64,000 nucleotides of DNA. It comes from Caminibacter mediatlanticus TB-2. GTDB taxonomy: Bacteria > Campylobacterota > Campylobacteria > Campylobacterales > Nautiliaceae. The notes beneath the pieces are model-generated. The model worked only from the letters and a program-made list of their open reading frames with translations, did no database searches and had not been told where the DNA came from. The stretch's first letter is position 1. Every line of letters starts with the position of its first letter. Both the position numbers and the translations under genes were made by a program. Positions 27,811 through 36,940 of the stretch are shown piece by piece. The stretch spans positions 417,001-481,000 of the forward strand of contig NZ_CP040463.1 in assembly GCF_005843985.1 (NCBI RefSeq), read 5' to 3'.

Positions 27811-29031
27811 ATGAAAAGAAGAGAATTTTTAAAAAATACAGCACTTTTAGCTTCAATATCAGCACTTCCAATTAATGCTAAAATTAACCAAAAAAGAGTA
27901 GTGATTGTTGGTGGAGGATTTACTGGGGTTACTTGTGCAAAATATCTAAAAATGTGGGGTGGAAGTGATATTGAAGTTATTTTAGTAGATGAAGATTTGA
28001 ATTATGTTTCTCCAATTTTGAGTAATTTAGTTATAAACAATATAAGAAGTATAAATGATTTGACTTTTACTTATAAAGGTGTTATTTCAAGAGGGGTTAA
28101 ATTCATTAATGCAAAAGTTAGTGATGTAGATACTAATAAAAAATATATAATTTTAGATAATAAAAAGCTTTATTATGATAAGTTAGTATTAGCACCAGGA
28201 ATTGATTTTAAATATACAAATAAATACGATACCAACAAAATTCCACACGCTTGGATTGCAGGGAGACAAACAGAAATTTTAAAAAGTGGTATAGAAAATT
28301 TAAAAAATAATGATACATTTATTATGACAATTCCAAAAGCACCATATAGATGTCCGCCAGGGCCATATGAGAGGGCTTGTGTTGTAGCTGATTATTTAAA
28401 AAATGTAAAAAGAATGAATGTTGAAGTAGTAGTATTTGATGAAAATCCTGATGTAATTGTAGAAAAAGATGTATTTAAGGCTAAATTTAGAGAATATGGA
28501 ATTAAATATTATCCAAACTCAAAAGTTACAAAAGTTGATGATAAACAAAATAGAATCCTCGTAAATAACAGATGGGTTAGAGGTGACTTTATAAATGTAA
28601 TACCTAATCAAAAAGCAGCTGAGATTATATTTAATACAAAAGTTAATGAAGGAGATTTTGCACCTGTTGATATGAGAAGTTTTGAATCGACCTTAAAAAA
28701 AGATGTCTATATTATAGGAGATTCACATAAATCGAATATTCCAAAAGCAGGACATATAGGAAATGGAGAAGCTAAAATTTGTGCTGATGCTATTTTGAGG
28801 GATTTTTATAATTATCCATTAATGAAAGATATTAAATTAAATTCAGCTTGTTATTCACCTGTTTCAACATATGAAGCAAGTTGGCTTGCCGTTGTGTTTA
28901 AATATGATAAAAATAAAAAGATGATGGTAAAAGCATCAAACAGATATCCTTTTTCTTCAAAACCTTCAAGAAGAAATTTCAAGGATATGTTTAACTGGGC
29001 AGGTAATCTATTTAGTGATACCTTCTCTTGA
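27811..29031 (+). CDS. fccB: FccB-type sulfide dehydrogenase flavoprotein
   Basis: A 406-residue FAD protein of the flavocytochrome c sulfide dehydrogenase family. It has a Tat-like signal (KRREFLKNTALLASISALP), then the FAD fold VVIVGGGFTGVTCAKYL. Redox cysteines are in PYRCPPGPYERA and SACYSPVSTYEAS, matching the pair that forms the active disulfide in FccB. It would oxidise sulfide in the periplasm and pass electrons to the adjacent cytochrome c. GGAGGAAAC precedes ATG. Confidence 0.92.
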   Translation: MKRREFLKNTALLASISALPINAKINQKRVVIVGGGFTGVTCAKYLKMWGGSDIEVILVDEDLNYVSPILSNLVINNIRSINDLTFTYKGVISRGVKFINAKVSDVDTNKKYIILDNKKLYYDKLVLAPGIDFKYTNKYDTNKIPHAWIAGRQTEILKSGIENLKNNDTFIMTIPKAPYRCPPGPYERACVVADYLKNVKRMNVEVVVFDENPDVIVEKDVFKAKFREYGIKYYPNSKVTKVDDKQNRILVNNRWVRGDFINVIPNQKAAEIIFNTKVNEGDFAPVDMRSFESTLKKDVYIIGDSHKSNIPKAGHIGNGEAKICADAILRDFYNYPLMKDIKLNSACYSPVSTYEASWLAVVFKYDKNKKMMVKASNRYPFSSKPSRRNFKDMFNWAGNLFSDTFS

Positions 29032-29054
29032 TTTCTTTTTTTTTATCTGTTATA

Positions 29055-29074
29055 CTTACTTATCAGTAAGTAAG
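29055..29074. promoter_or_regulatory. Palindromic operator of the TetR-efflux operon
   Basis: CTTACTTA (29055-29062), TCAG, then TAAGTAAG (29067-29074) form a perfect 8-bp inverted repeat. It begins just after a TTATAC -10-like sequence and reaches into the AAGGAG ribosome-binding site of the TetR gene. This is the expected site for autorepression by the encoded TetR protein. Confidence 0.7.
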
Positions 29075-29082
29075 GAGATAAG

Positions 29083-29619
29083 TTGAGTAAAAAAGAAGAG
29101 ATTTTAGATATTGCCCTAAAAGAATTTGCAAAAAATGGATATGAAAACACATCGCTTGAAGATATTGCTAAAAAATGTAATATTACAAAACCTGCAATTT
29201 ACTATCATTTTAAAAATAAAAAACATCTTTATAATGAAATGTTTAAAAGAATATTTAATAAATTAGAGTTTAAAGTAGCTAATAATTTAGAAATTGATTT
29301 AAAAAATTATATTGATACTCTTTATGAATTTTTAGATGAAGATATCTCAAAACTTCTTGCAAAAGAGTTAAGTAATGAGATGAAAAACTTAGATGAAGAG
29401 ACAATAAAAGTAATTTCAATTATGCCAAAAATGTTAAAAAAGATAGTAGGAGATAAGTTTTTTATAATCCAAAATACTATTTTATCTTCTTTAATAAATT
29501 ATCAAAATACTAAAAATCCCAGGGATTTGATTTTTAAGATTGTTGGAGAAGAAGCTAAAATAGATATAAAAGAAGAAATTTACAATATGGTAATTTCTTA
29601 TTTAAAAGGGAATGTATGA
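29083..29619 (+). CDS. TetR/AcrR family transcriptional repressor
   Basis: A 178-residue regulator. The helix-turn-helix is at residues 5-48, with EFAKNGYENTSLEDIAKKCNITKPAIYYHFKNKKHLYNEMF, typical of TetR. The C-terminal ligand domain is helical and unassigned. It starts at TTG 29083 after TAAGGAGA. It is the first gene of the efflux operon, overlaps the TolC-like gene by four bases and has a matching palindrome at its promoter, so it probably represses its own operon until a substrate binds. Confidence 0.93.
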   Translation: MSKKEEILDIALKEFAKNGYENTSLEDIAKKCNITKPAIYYHFKNKKHLYNEMFKRIFNKLEFKVANNLEIDLKNYIDTLYEFLDEDISKLLAKELSNEMKNLDEETIKVISIMPKMLKKIVGDKFFIIQNTILSSLINYQNTKNPRDLIFKIVGEEAKIDIKEEIYNMVISYLKGNV

Positions 29620-30860
29620 AGTTTTTAATTATTTGTATTGCAATATTTTTAAATGCATATACTATTAATGAATTATTAAATAAAGTAAAAACTATTGAAG
29701 ATACAAAACTTGATGAAATTTTTGTAAAAAATATAAAAGAAAATAAAAAAGAGATAAATAGTGCTTTATATCCTAAAATTAATATTTTTACTTCATATGA
29801 ACATTTCACTATTCCAACATCAATAATCCCACTTCCGCCAACTGAGGTTAATCCAAAAGAGGCACTCCCTTTTTCGCAAAATGTTTTAAAACTTGGATTT
29901 AATATATCTTTTCCAATTTTTGTAAAAGAAGTATATGAAAATAAAAAGAAAATGGATTATTTAATAAAATCTGCAAAAATTACTTCAAAAATTAATCTTT
30001 TAAAAAGAGAAGTGCTGTTAATTAATTTAATTTCAAAACTAAACTATCAATATAGATTGAAAAGTGCTTTACTTAAAAAACAAGACTCTATAAAAAAAAC
30101 TATAAAATCAATTGAGGTTGGAGTAAAAAATGGTGTGATTGCTGAATTTAAATTAATTAGACTAAAAGATAGCTTAAATTCACTTGATATAGAAATTGAA
30201 AATTTGCTTATAAATATTGATAATACAAAAAGTGAGATTTATAAATTGACAAAAGTTTATTTAAATAAAGAGATTGAAATTAATAGTTTTTTGCCCAAAA
30301 AAAGAGATTTTTTGCTTCTAAAAGCCCTAAAAGAGAATATTTTAGCATCAAAACAAGACATAAAAGCAAAAAAATCAAAACTTTATCCAACTATAAGTTT
30401 GAATGCAAAAGGATATAGAGCTTTTGCAAAGGCATATAATAATGATGAAGATATTGCAAAAAATTATGCAAGTATTGGAATGTATCTAAATTTAACTCTA
30501 AGCAAAAAAACTTTTTCAGAGATTGAAAAATCAAAACTTAATTTTATTAAATCAAATCTTGAATATGAAAAAAATCTAAAAGATCTAAAAGCAAAAGAGG
30601 TTTATTATAAAAATGCACTCTCAAAAATAAATAAAGCAATAAAACTTGCAATTAATTCAATTAACCTAAAACAAAAGCTTTTAGAGAGTGCAAGAATTGC
30701 TTTTTCACTTAATAGAATGAGTGTTGATGAATATTTAGGATATGAAGATGAATTAGTAAAAGCAAAAGCAAATTTATTTAATCTAAAAGCTACAAAAAAT
30801 ATGCTAATTGCAAATTTAGCATTTATTTATGGAGAAAATCTAAAAAAGGTGTTTAAATGA
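29616..30860 (+). CDS. TolC-like outer-membrane efflux protein
   Basis: A 414-residue outer-membrane factor of the TolC family with a short signal peptide (MKFLIICIAIFLNAYT). Long amphipathic helices with many Lys/Glu/Asn and alternating repeats, such as LKAKEVYYKNALSKINKAIKL, form the periplasmic tunnel. It is shorter than E. coli TolC. It is coupled by 4-base overlaps to the TetR gene before and to the membrane-fusion gene after it. Confidence 0.85.
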   Translation: MKFLIICIAIFLNAYTINELLNKVKTIEDTKLDEIFVKNIKENKKEINSALYPKINIFTSYEHFTIPTSIIPLPPTEVNPKEALPFSQNVLKLGFNISFPIFVKEVYENKKKMDYLIKSAKITSKINLLKREVLLINLISKLNYQYRLKSALLKKQDSIKKTIKSIEVGVKNGVIAEFKLIRLKDSLNSLDIEIENLLINIDNTKSEIYKLTKVYLNKEIEINSFLPKKRDFLLLKALKENILASKQDIKAKKSKLYPTISLNAKGYRAFAKAYNNDEDIAKNYASIGMYLNLTLSKKTFSEIEKSKLNFIKSNLEYEKNLKDLKAKEVYYKNALSKINKAIKLAINSINLKQKLLESARIAFSLNRMSVDEYLGYEDELVKAKANLFNLKATKNMLIANLAFIYGENLKKVFK

Positions 30861-31909
30861 AAGTATTAAAAATTATTATTCCTATTATTTTATTAATAGT
30901 AGGTGTGTTATTTATGAGAAATTTACTTCTTAAAAAACAAGAAGAAGATAAAAAATTAAGTAGTGCTAAAATATATCCATTAATTGTTGAGAGTATAAAA
31001 CCTACTAAAAAAGAAGTGATTTTAACTTTAAGTTATGAAGGTATTGGAGTTAGCAAAAGTGATTTTTTAGCTAATACTAAATTTTCAAGCAAAATTTTAT
31101 ATATAAAAAATGTAGGAGATGAAGTAAAAAAAGGAGAAGTTGTTGCAAAACTTGATGATAAAGAGCTTAGAGAAAATATAAAAAGTATTGATACAAATAT
31201 TTTAGCTTTAACTTCAACTATCTATTCACAAAAAGCAATACTTAATAATTTAATTGATACACTTAATAGAACAAAAAAATTATTAAAAGCAAAAATTGCA
31301 TCAATTGAAGAGGTTAAAAATATTGAAAACAAAATATTAGAATTAAAAGCTCAAATCAAGGCTAATGAAGAAAAAATCAATTCTCTAAAAGCAAATAAAA
31401 AAGTTATTTTAAATAATCTAAAATATACAAAAATAATTTCACCAATTGATGGAGTTGTGAGTGCAAAGTTTTTTAATGTTAATGAAGTCTCAGCTCCAAC
31501 AAAGCCACTTTTAAAAATCTCTTCAAAAGATTCATATATTTTATTAAATCTTCCAAAAAAATATAGTGAAATAGTATATAAAGGAAAAATTTATCCTCTA
31601 ATTTTTCTAAATCAAGCAAAAAATTCAATGTATCAATATAAAGCTGATATTAATGTAATAAATGGTGAGAGCGTTAAAGTAAAAGCAATTGAATTTAGAG
31701 GTGAGGCTGTTTTATTGCCATTTGATGCAGTATTAAGAATTGATAATAACTCATATGTTGTTACAAAACATGGAGTTAAAAAGGTAAATGTTTTAGCTGA
31801 GGGAGAAGAAGGAATTGCAGTAAGTAATGATTTAGATGAAGTTGTAGTTGCAAAGCCTGATATTTTGTTAAAGATAAAAGCTGGGTATCCGTATAGGATA
31901 AAGGAATAG
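30857..31909 (+). CDS. Membrane-fusion (periplasmic adaptor) protein of RND efflux
   Basis: A 350-residue adaptor with an N-terminal membrane anchor (residues 5-23, IIIPIILLIVGVLFM). The lipoyl-like halves are seen in ILYIKNVGDEVKKGEVVAKLDDKEL and KIISPIDGVVSAKFFNVNEV, with a coiled-coil hairpin between them. It links the RND pump to the TolC-like channel. It overlaps the outer-membrane gene by four bases and is one base from the RND gene. Confidence 0.9.
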   Translation: MKVLKIIIPIILLIVGVLFMRNLLLKKQEEDKKLSSAKIYPLIVESIKPTKKEVILTLSYEGIGVSKSDFLANTKFSSKILYIKNVGDEVKKGEVVAKLDDKELRENIKSIDTNILALTSTIYSQKAILNNLIDTLNRTKKLLKAKIASIEEVKNIENKILELKAQIKANEEKINSLKANKKVILNNLKYTKIISPIDGVVSAKFFNVNEVSAPTKPLLKISSKDSYILLNLPKKYSEIVYKGKIYPLIFLNQAKNSMYQYKADINVINGESVKVKAIEFRGEAVLLPFDAVLRIDNNSYVVTKHGVKKVNVLAEGEEGIAVSNDLDEVVVAKPDILLKIKAGYPYRIKE

Positions 31910-31910
31910 T

Positions 31911-34900
31911 ATGTTTGAATTTTTTTATAAGAGAGTCCATTTTACCTTTGCAATAATTTTTGCAATGTTTATTTTTGGGATTGTAGGATTAAAAGAGATG
32001 CCAAAAAATCTTTTCCCAGATTCAAGTAGACCTGAGGTTGTAATTTTTGCTTCACTTCCAGGAGGTAGCAGTGAAGTTATAGCAAAAACTCTTACTAAAC
32101 CAATTGAAGAGGAGATGGCAACACTTTCACATATTTATGAAATAAAATCAACCTCATCATCAAATTTTGCAATTATAAGAGTTATTTTTGATTATACAAA
32201 AACCCTAAAAGATGGAGCAGTTGATGTAACTAATGCGTTGCAAAAAGTTAATATTCCAAAAGAAGCAAAAACTTCTATCTATTTAGTTGGTGATTTTACT
32301 GCTCCAATTGATGTATTTAGTATAAGTAGTAAAACTTTAAATATGAGTGAAATAAGAAGGGTAGTTGAGAGTTATCTAAAACCAAAACTTCTCTCTTCAC
32401 CATATATTGGAGGAGTTGATGTTTTTGGTGGATATGTTGGAAGTGTAAAAATTTCTATTGATGTCAATAAATTAAAAAAATATAAAATTTCATTTTCTCA
32501 AATTATAAAAGCTCTAAATAGTTTTAGCGATAAGCCTATTGGATTTTTTAATAATAATGGATTTTTTACACTAACTTTTTATGGTCAAGAAGATTTAGAA
32601 AAACTAAAAAAACTATATATCTCTAAAAATTTGATGCTAAAAGATATTGCAAATGTTACTCTTTCATATAATGAAAACTCTTCACTTTATGTAGGAAATA
32701 CTAAAAACTCAATTGCAGTAGTTATTCAAAAGCCAATTGGTGGAGATTTAATAAAAGCAAGTGATGTTGCAAGAGAAATAGTTAAAGAATTTAATAAAGA
32801 GTATAAAAATTTAGATATAGAAATTTCAGATACTCAAAGAAACTTAGTAGAAACTGCAAATATTAATATGCTTGAAGCCTTGCGTGATGCTTTAATATTT
32901 ACAAGTATTGTAATTTTATTTTTCTTAACAAATCTAAGAGCACTTTTTGCAGCAGTTCTTTCTATTCCAATGGTGTTTTTAGGGACAATTTCTATTTTAT
33001 ATCTATTTGGGTATGATTTAAATATTATAGTTTATACTGGAATTATTTTAGCCCTTGGTATGCTTGTAGATGATGCGATAGTTGTGCTTGAAAATATTGA
33101 AAGGCATTTAGAAGAAGGTGATGAAAACTTTATTTATAATGGCACAAAAGAGGTTTTAGGTGCTGTATTTTCTGGGACAATATCAACAATTGTTGTAATT
33201 TTTCCGTTAATGTTTGTAGGTGGATATCCACAAAGAATATTTGAGCCATTAATTTTAACTCTTATAATAGCACTAATTTTATCATACTTTTTATCTATTA
33301 CATTTATTCCAATAATTGCTAAATATCTCTATAAAAATGGAGCTAAAAAAACTAAATTTGAAATTTGGCTTGATAATTTATACAAAAACACATTTGCAAA
33401 ACTTATAGGTCCATATTTAGCAATATTTGATTTTGCAACAAAAAGTGTTATTAGAAGAGTTTTATTAACAATTGGTGCAATTTTAATTTTAGTTATGAGT
33501 GCAAAAAATATTTTACCAACTGTTGGAAGAGATTTAATGCCTCCAATGGATACAGGAATTATGAAAGCAAATATAGAGTTTTCATCAAACTATACTGCAA
33601 AAGAGAGTTTAGAGAATCTAAAACCATTTTTAGATTGGCTAAAAACTCAAAAGTGGGTAGTTAAAAGCTCTCTTGCAATTGGAACTGAACCTGGTGTTTT
33701 ATCAATTGGTGGTGGAGGAAGTAATTCTGCTTCTATTACAATTGAAGCTGTTAATAGATTTAAAAGAGATAAAAGTATATGGGAACTTGAAAGAGAAGTT
33801 AGAGATAAATTAGCTAAACTTAAAGAAGTTAAAAATTTAGCAGTATTCGATTATGGGGCAACGGCACTATCAACTATCTCAGCACCACTTGATGTGCAAT
33901 TTAGAAGTGATAATTATGAGAATTTGCCTATCTTAGCAAATAAAGCAAAAAAGATTTTAAAAGATGTAAAAGGACTTACTACCCTAAAAACTACTTGGGA
34001 TAAAGATTTTTATGAAATAAGAATTGAAGTTGATAAAAATAAAGCCTTAAATTTTGGAGTAACACCAATTGATATAATTTCTCAAATTGCATTAAAAAAT
34101 CAAGCCATAGGAGTTTATACAAAAATACCATCTCTAAAAAGTGAATTAATAACTCTTAAATTTGATAAAAAATTTGAAAACATCTCTTCGCTAAAAACTT
34201 ATCCTATTATTACAAAAAAAGGAGTAGTACCTTTAAATTTACTGGCTAAGATAAAACCAGTATTTAACTATTCAAGAATTGATAGATACAATTTAGAGTA
34301 TGCTATTGATGTGTTAGGGTATAGAGAAAAAAGACCAATTAGTAAAATTACAGATGATGCCAATAGACTTCTAAAAGAAAATAAAATTACTAATTACTAT
34401 CAAGTTGGTGATGTAAAAGAGTTTGGTGAGGCTTTTGGAAGATTAATTAAAGCAGTTGGGTTTGGGGTAATTGGACTTATTTTAACTTTAATGATTGTGT
34501 ATAGGTCGCTTAAACTTTCACTTATTATGATTGTAATATTGCCAATTTCATTAATTGGGGCTTGGTTTAGTTTATTAATTGCGAATAAGCCTATGTGTAT
34601 GCCTGCAATGATTGGTATTTTACTTTTATTTGGAGTAATTATTAAAAATGCAGTATTACTCATTGATTTTTATCAAGAGTTTTTGAAAAAAACAACACCT
34701 TATTTAGCGGCAAAAGAGTCTATAAAAGTTAGGTTTAGACCTGTTATGATGACAGCATTTTCAACAATTGCTGGAATGATACCAATTGCATTAGAGTGGG
34801 CTGTTGGGCTTGAGAGATTATCTCCTATTGCCGATATAGCTATTGGAGGATTGCTTGTTGGGACATTTTTAACACTTGTTTATATTCCAATTTATGCATA

Positions 34901-34919
34901 TAGTTTTTATAAAAGGTAA
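31911..34919 (+). CDS. RND family efflux transporter (inner-membrane pump)
   Basis: A 1002-residue proton-driven RND pump with twelve expected membrane helices and two large periplasmic loops. The proton-relay aspartates are in ALGMLVDDAIVVLENIERH. Conserved PGGSSEVIAKTLTKPIEEEM follows the first helix and GILLLFGVIIKNAVLLIDFY lies in the second half. It works with the adaptor and TolC-like protein just upstream. Drug or solvent class versus metal class is not settled; the sequence lacks the methionine/acidic relay hallmark of copper pumps that I can recognise. Confidence 0.93.
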   Translation: MFEFFYKRVHFTFAIIFAMFIFGIVGLKEMPKNLFPDSSRPEVVIFASLPGGSSEVIAKTLTKPIEEEMATLSHIYEIKSTSSSNFAIIRVIFDYTKTLKDGAVDVTNALQKVNIPKEAKTSIYLVGDFTAPIDVFSISSKTLNMSEIRRVVESYLKPKLLSSPYIGGVDVFGGYVGSVKISIDVNKLKKYKISFSQIIKALNSFSDKPIGFFNNNGFFTLTFYGQEDLEKLKKLYISKNLMLKDIANVTLSYNENSSLYVGNTKNSIAVVIQKPIGGDLIKASDVAREIVKEFNKEYKNLDIEISDTQRNLVETANINMLEALRDALIFTSIVILFFLTNLRALFAAVLSIPMVFLGTISILYLFGYDLNIIVYTGIILALGMLVDDAIVVLENIERHLEEGDENFIYNGTKEVLGAVFSGTISTIVVIFPLMFVGGYPQRIFEPLILTLIIALILSYFLSITFIPIIAKYLYKNGAKKTKFEIWLDNLYKNTFAKLIGPYLAIFDFATKSVIRRVLLTIGAILILVMSAKNILPTVGRDLMPPMDTGIMKANIEFSSNYTAKESLENLKPFLDWLKTQKWVVKSSLAIGTEPGVLSIGGGGSNSASITIEAVNRFKRDKSIWELEREVRDKLAKLKEVKNLAVFDYGATALSTISAPLDVQFRSDNYENLPILANKAKKILKDVKGLTTLKTTWDKDFYEIRIEVDKNKALNFGVTPIDIISQIALKNQAIGVYTKIPSLKSELITLKFDKKFENISSLKTYPIITKKGVVPLNLLAKIKPVFNYSRIDRYNLEYAIDVLGYREKRPISKITDDANRLLKENKITNYYQVGDVKEFGEAFGRLIKAVGFGVIGLILTLMIVYRSLKLSLIMIVILPISLIGAWFSLLIANKPMCMPAMIGILLLFGVIIKNAVLLIDFYQEFLKKTTPYLAAKESIKVRFRPVMMTAFSTIAGMIPIALEWAVGLERLSPIADIAIGGLLVGTFLTLVYIPIYAYSFYKR

Positions 34920-34932
34920 GTTTATTTACTTT

Positions 34933-34961
34933 TTGTTTACTTTTATGATATAAAATATAAT
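34933..34961 (+). promoter_or_regulatory. Promoter of the glutamine-rich protein gene
   Basis: TTGTTT at 34933-34938 and TATAAT at 34956-34961, 17 bases apart, followed by AAAAGGAGG and ATG 34995. The small gene therefore has its own good promoter. Confidence 0.6.
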
Positions 34962-34994
34962 GCATTTTTGCAAAAAATTTAAAAGGAGGTCAAT

Positions 34995-35294
34995 ATGACA
35001 ATTAATTCTAATATGCAAACTATGATGCATCAAAATCCAGTAGGTAGTGCAAGAGGTCCAAGAGATGGTAGTGGTCCAAGAGGTCAACAGAGGATGCAAC
35101 AAGTGCAAAATGACCAAACTCAACAAATGCAACAAGGCCAACAATTACAAAAAAGACAAAGATTACATCAACAACAAATGCAACAAACACAAGATGTTGT
35201 TCAGCAACAAATTCAAACTCAACAACAGCAACAAATTCAACAACAAGTTGCAGAGGCAACTGGTATTGGACTTAATCTTAATTTGATTGGTTAA
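34995..35294 (+). CDS. Glutamine-rich low-complexity protein
   Basis: A 99-residue soluble protein in which about a third of the residues are Gln, often as MQQ, QQQ or QQQQQ runs. The N-terminus MTINSNMQTMMHQNP and the end VAEATGIGLNLNLIG are not repetitive. There is no signal peptide or membrane segment. A consensus AAAGGAGG six bases before ATG and a strong promoter show that it is expressed. I recognise no family; the short non-repetitive end loosely recalls small bacterial putative motility proteins but this is not evidence. Confidence 0.75.
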   Translation: MTINSNMQTMMHQNPVGSARGPRDGSGPRGQQRMQQVQNDQTQQMQQGQQLQKRQRLHQQQMQQTQDVVQQQIQTQQQQQIQQQVAEATGIGLNLNLIG

Positions 35295-35298
35295 TATG

Positions 35299-35329
35299 AT
35301 ATAATAGCCATAAAAAAGGGCTATTATAT
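35299..35329. promoter_or_regulatory. 11-bp inverted repeat covering promoter and start of the flavin reductase-like gene
   Basis: ATATAATAGCC (35299-35309) is exactly complementary to GGCTATTATAT (35319-35329). The left arm holds a TATAAT (35300-35305) and the right arm reaches the ATG at 35328, with the ribosome-binding site AAAAAAGGG in the spacer and right arm. In RNA from upstream it would hide the start codon; in DNA it could be an operator. Confidence 0.5.
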
Positions 35330-35876
35330 GGATATTGTTGATTTTAATAAGATTGAAAGTGTTGAACGTTATAAGTTAATGTCACAAAATATTATACCTC
35401 GTCCTATTGCTTGGATAGTTACTGAAAATCAAGGAAAAATAAATATTGCTCCTTTTAGCTACTTCACAGGGGTATCAAGTGTGCCACCACTTGTTATGGT
35501 TAGTATTGGTAGAAATAAAAAAGGTCTTAATGAGCCAAAAGATACATTCAAAAATATAAAAGAGACAAAAAAAGCAACTATTTGTTTAGTAGAACCATCA
35601 ATGAAAGAGATTATGGATAAAACAGGAGAAGTTTTGCCTTTTGAGGAAAGTGAAGCTGAAAAATTTAATATTAAAACAAAAAGAATTTTAGATGATTTTC
35701 CACCGATTATAAGGGGAGTAAAAAGAGCATTTTTTACTACACTTTATGGAACATTTGAAAAAGAAGAGATGGCTACAATTCCGTTTTTCTTAAAAATTGA
35801 AAATATGCTTATTGATGGGGATTTTGAACCACTTGCAAGAGTTGGTAAGGGATATTCATCTTTATGTCATTTATAG
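35328..35876 (+). CDS. Flavin reductase-like FMN-binding protein
   Basis: A 182-residue protein of the flavin reductase-like split-barrel family. SQNIIPRPIAWIVTENQGKINIAPFSYFTGVSSVPPLVMVSIG is the FMN-binding start of the fold. Members bind FMN and reduce flavins or substrates; the specific substrate is unknown. No signal peptide. It stands alone between the Gln-rich gene and a DUF937-like gene, with an inverted repeat over its start region. Confidence 0.88.
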   Translation: MDIVDFNKIESVERYKLMSQNIIPRPIAWIVTENQGKINIAPFSYFTGVSSVPPLVMVSIGRNKKGLNEPKDTFKNIKETKKATICLVEPSMKEIMDKTGEVLPFEESEAEKFNIKTKRILDDFPPIIRGVKRAFFTTLYGTFEKEEMATIPFFLKIENMLIDGDFEPLARVGKGYSSLCHL

Positions 35877-35905
35877 GTAGTATAATTAAGAAAAAAAGGT
35901 AAGAT

Positions 35906-36319
35906 ATGAATACTCAAATGATTATGCAAGTAGTTCAAAGTTATTTACAAAATAATAAAACTTTTGGCAATTTAGATATTAATTCAGTTGTAAATGGGAT
36001 TCAAGGTTTACTTGGTGGAATTGATATAAAAGATTTATTATCAAAATTTGCTTCAAATGGACTTGGGGATATTGTTAGTAGTTGGCTTGGAAGTGGAGAA
36101 AATAAGTCAATTGATGCATCAGTGTTAATACAAGCATTACCTAATGAAAAAATTGAAGAGTTTGCTTCAAAAGTTGGATTGCCAACTGATAAAGCAGGAG
36201 AGTTGTTATCAGGTGTGTTACCTCAAATTGTTGATAAAGTATCAAATGAAGACTCTTCTTTAATTGATTCAGTACTTGGTGGAAGCGGCTTAGGAGATAC
36301 ACTTAAAAAATTCTTCTAA
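35906..36319 (+). CDS. DUF937 / YidB-like protein
   Basis: A 137-residue protein resembling the YidB/DUF937 group. GIQGLLGGIDIKDLLSKFASNGLGDIVSSWLGSGENKSI and GLPTDKAGELLSGVLPQIVD are typical helical segments rich in Gly, Leu and Ser. Function of the family is unknown. No signal peptide. It has its own AAAAAAGG ribosome-binding site and stands between two unrelated genes. Confidence 0.85.
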   Translation: MNTQMIMQVVQSYLQNNKTFGNLDINSVVNGIQGLLGGIDIKDLLSKFASNGLGDIVSSWLGSGENKSIDASVLIQALPNEKIEEFASKVGLPTDKAGELLSGVLPQIVDKVSNEDSSLIDSVLGGSGLGDTLKKFF

Positions 36320-36364
36320 TCTCTTTTTGTTATAATTCTTCATTATCTTTATAAAGGTTTTTTT

Positions 36365-36940
36365 ATGTATAAAAAAGTTGTTTGTGTAGGAAGAAATTAT
36401 GTCGAACATATAGAAGAGCTTAATAATGAATTTCCAACTGAGCCTGTATATTTTATAAAGCCTAATTCTTGCATTTCAGATGAGATAAAAGTAGTTGATT
36501 ATTCTCCTATGCACTATGAGGGTGAGATTTGTTTCTTAATTGAAAATAAAAGAGCTGTGGCAGTTGGATTTGGATTTGATATGACGCTAAGAGAAATTCA
36601 AACTAAATTAAAGAAAAAAGGTCTTCCTTGGGAGAGGGCTAAGGCTTTTAAAAATTCAGCTGTGTTTAGTGAATTTGTGGAATTTAATGGATTTGATGGA
36701 CTTGAAGTTGAGGTTATTAAAAATGGAAAATTTGTTCAAAAAGGTGGAGTTGAGCTTATGATTTATAAGCCAGAGTTTTTAATTGAAGATATTGATAAAA
36801 TATTTGGCCTTGAAGATGGAGATATTGTTATGAGTGGGACTCCAAAGGGAGTGGGTGTTGTAGAAAAAGGGGATAAGTTTATTGGAAGAATTTTGCAAAA
36901 AGGGAGAGTTTTAGTTGAGAGAGAATTTATTGCCTATTAG
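36365..36940 (+). CDS. Fumarylacetoacetate hydrolase family protein
   Basis: A 191-residue FAH-fold enzyme. VCVGRNYVEHIEELNNE, EPVYFIKPNSCI, HYEGEICFLI and the late GDIVMSGTPKGVGVV are landmarks; the Glu pair in HYEGE would bind the metal. Short members of this family are acylpyruvate hydrolases or oxaloacetate decarboxylases, so one of those reactions is likely but not decided. It overlaps queE by 26 bases. Confidence 0.9.
   Translation: MYKKVVCVGRNYVEHIEELNNEFPTEPVYFIKPNSCISDEIKVVDYSPMHYEGEICFLIENKRAVAVGFGFDMTLREIQTKLKKKGLPWERAKAFKNSAVFSEFVEFNGFDGLEVEVIKNGKFVQKGGVELMIYKPEFLIEDIDKIFGLEDGDIVMSGTPKGVGVVEKGDKFIGRILQKGRVLVEREFIAY

Noticed and set aside
35020-35259. Open frames on both strands inside the Gln-rich gene.
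   Set aside because: The CAA/CAG repeats read in other frames give low-complexity stretches; only the frame from 34995 has a promoter and ribosome-binding site.
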